Part shown: in pieces, positions 5,300 to 5,852 of the stretch
Layout: every line of letters starts with the position of its first letter
How positions within the stretch are numbered: position 1 is the stretch's first letter
NCBI GenBank assembly: GCA_026388915.1
Contig: JAPLIW010000318.1
Span: 1-5,852 of the forward strand
Length of the DNA stretch: 5,852 nt
Source: Deltaproteobacteria bacterium
GTDB taxonomy: Bacteria > Desulfobacterota > SM23-61
Direction: 5' to 3'
Notes under the pieces: model-generated
The model's database searches: none
What the model saw: only the letters and a program-made list of their open reading frames with translations
Told to the model about the DNA's origin: nothing
Translations under genes and position numbers: made by a program

Positions 5300-5673
5300 A
5301 TGGAAAACAACGACTATTACAATTCTCTGCTGAAACGATACATCCGGGAAAACCACATTGGCTTGATTCCACCGGTTCCCTGGCGGTGGCCATCGTGAAG
5401 GGGGAGGACCGGGCGAGCACTTCCCGGGTGGCCAAGGCGCTAAAGGTGGAAAGCGCCCGAATCGCCACCCCGGAGGAGATGCTGGAAAAGAGCGGGTATC
5501 CCTGCGGAGGAACCCCTTCCTTCGGCTATCCCGCCCGTTTCCTCATCGACGAGAAGGTTATGCAGATGGAGGTCGTCTACACCGGTGGCGGGTCGGAATA
5601 CTCGCTGGTGAAGATTTCCCCGGCAGACCTGGTGAAGGCCAATGGGGGAGAGGTGGCTCGGGTCAGAAAATAG
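5300..5673 (+). pseudogene. second YbaK/EbsC-family gene, broken by internal deletion and frameshift
   Basis: The ATG at 5300 opens a frame for about 20 residues resembling a YbaK-family N-terminus (LLKRYIRENHI), then runs into unrelated sequence and a TGA at 5396-5398. In another frame, from about 5362, the conserved C-terminal part resumes as LDSTGSLAVAIVKGEDRAS and runs to a TAG at 5671, including IATPEE, YPCGGTPSFGYPARFLID (the family substrate loop), VVYTGGGSEYSLVKI and EVARVRK. The two parts total about 123 residues against roughly 150-160 expected, so about 30-40 codons are missing at the junction near 5358-5362, including the segment that should hold the conserved VK lysine. The 95-residue piece readable from GTG at 5386 has no ribosome binding site. 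A natural pseudogene is most likely; an assembly error is possible. Confidence 0.75.
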
Positions 5674-5683
5674 CGGATTGTGG

Positions 5684-5716
5684 CGTGGTTATTTAATTTC
5701 CTTAAGGTAAACCACG
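5684..5716. terminator. stem-loop after the YbaK genes, possible terminator
   Basis: CGTGGTT (5684-5690) pairs perfectly with AACCACG (5710-5716) across a 19-nt AT-rich loop that contains the palindrome CCTTAAGG. It lies 10 nt after the last stop codon, a usual place for a transcript end, but no T-run follows, so intrinsic termination is doubtful. Confidence 0.35.
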
Positions 5717-5852
5717 GCTCTGCCGGGGGACTATTAGCGTTTGACAATTCCGGGATGCTTGAGTGGTGGCCCGGGGGCAAGGAGCTTCTGGGCAAAAAGC
5801 ATCGGCCGGGCTGGCCCTCTCCTTGGAGGCTTCGACCGGCTTCCGCAGGATG

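Noticed and set aside
4741..5356. Two long minus-strand frames (189 and 200 codons) opposite the YbaK gene
   Set aside because: Both are antisense to a well-supported YbaK gene, and their Pro/Arg/Gly-rich composition is typical of shadow frames.

Overview
The window reads as bacterial chromosome, probably from an anaerobic Desulfobacterota-type (former Deltaproteobacteria) organism. This is inference from the gene mix: a single crotonase-fold acyl-CoA enzyme, a PA2779-family secreted protein, a radical SAM/SPASM enzyme and tandem YbaK proteins. GC-rich genes separated by AT-rich spacers and heptamer-type intergenic repeats point the same way. No phage, plasmid, CRISPR, rRNA or intact tRNA gene is visible.

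Layout. 28-444 (+) is a small NTF2/SnoaL-like protein with a strong ribosome binding site. 445-893 is an AT-rich spacer with a sigma-54-like promoter candidate at 729-744, leading to a 45-residue membrane miniprotein (894-1031, +). 1187-1987 (+) is an enoyl-CoA hydratase/isomerase-family enzyme that lacks both usual hydratase glutamates. It converges on 2047-2439 (-), a short RodZ-like helix-turn-helix protein with no membrane segment. 2440-3316 is a long stretch without a credible gene. Its left half is AT-rich. Its right half holds an imperfect inverted-repeat element (2881-3142) with perfect 22-bp outer arms and inner heptamer repeats.

After it, 3317-3703 (+) encodes a PA2779-family exported protein with a signal peptide and a C-terminal membrane helix, and 3749-4744 (+) encodes a radical SAM/SPASM enzyme. 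The 45-nt gap suggests co-transcription and perhaps a maturation pair. 4807-5292 (+) is an intact YbaK/EbsC aminoacyl-tRNA deacylase-like protein. It is followed after 7 nt by a second YbaK-family gene of a different subfamily (5300-5673) that carries a frame-disrupting internal deletion and is called a pseudogene. The last 180 bases hold a stem-loop and no supported gene.

The main points for a second look are the inverted-repeat element, the PA2779/radical SAM pairing, the broken YbaK paralogue, the unusual crotonase active site and the soluble RodZ-like regulator. I did not find a clear-cut new multi-gene system. The PA2779/radical SAM pair is the best candidate.
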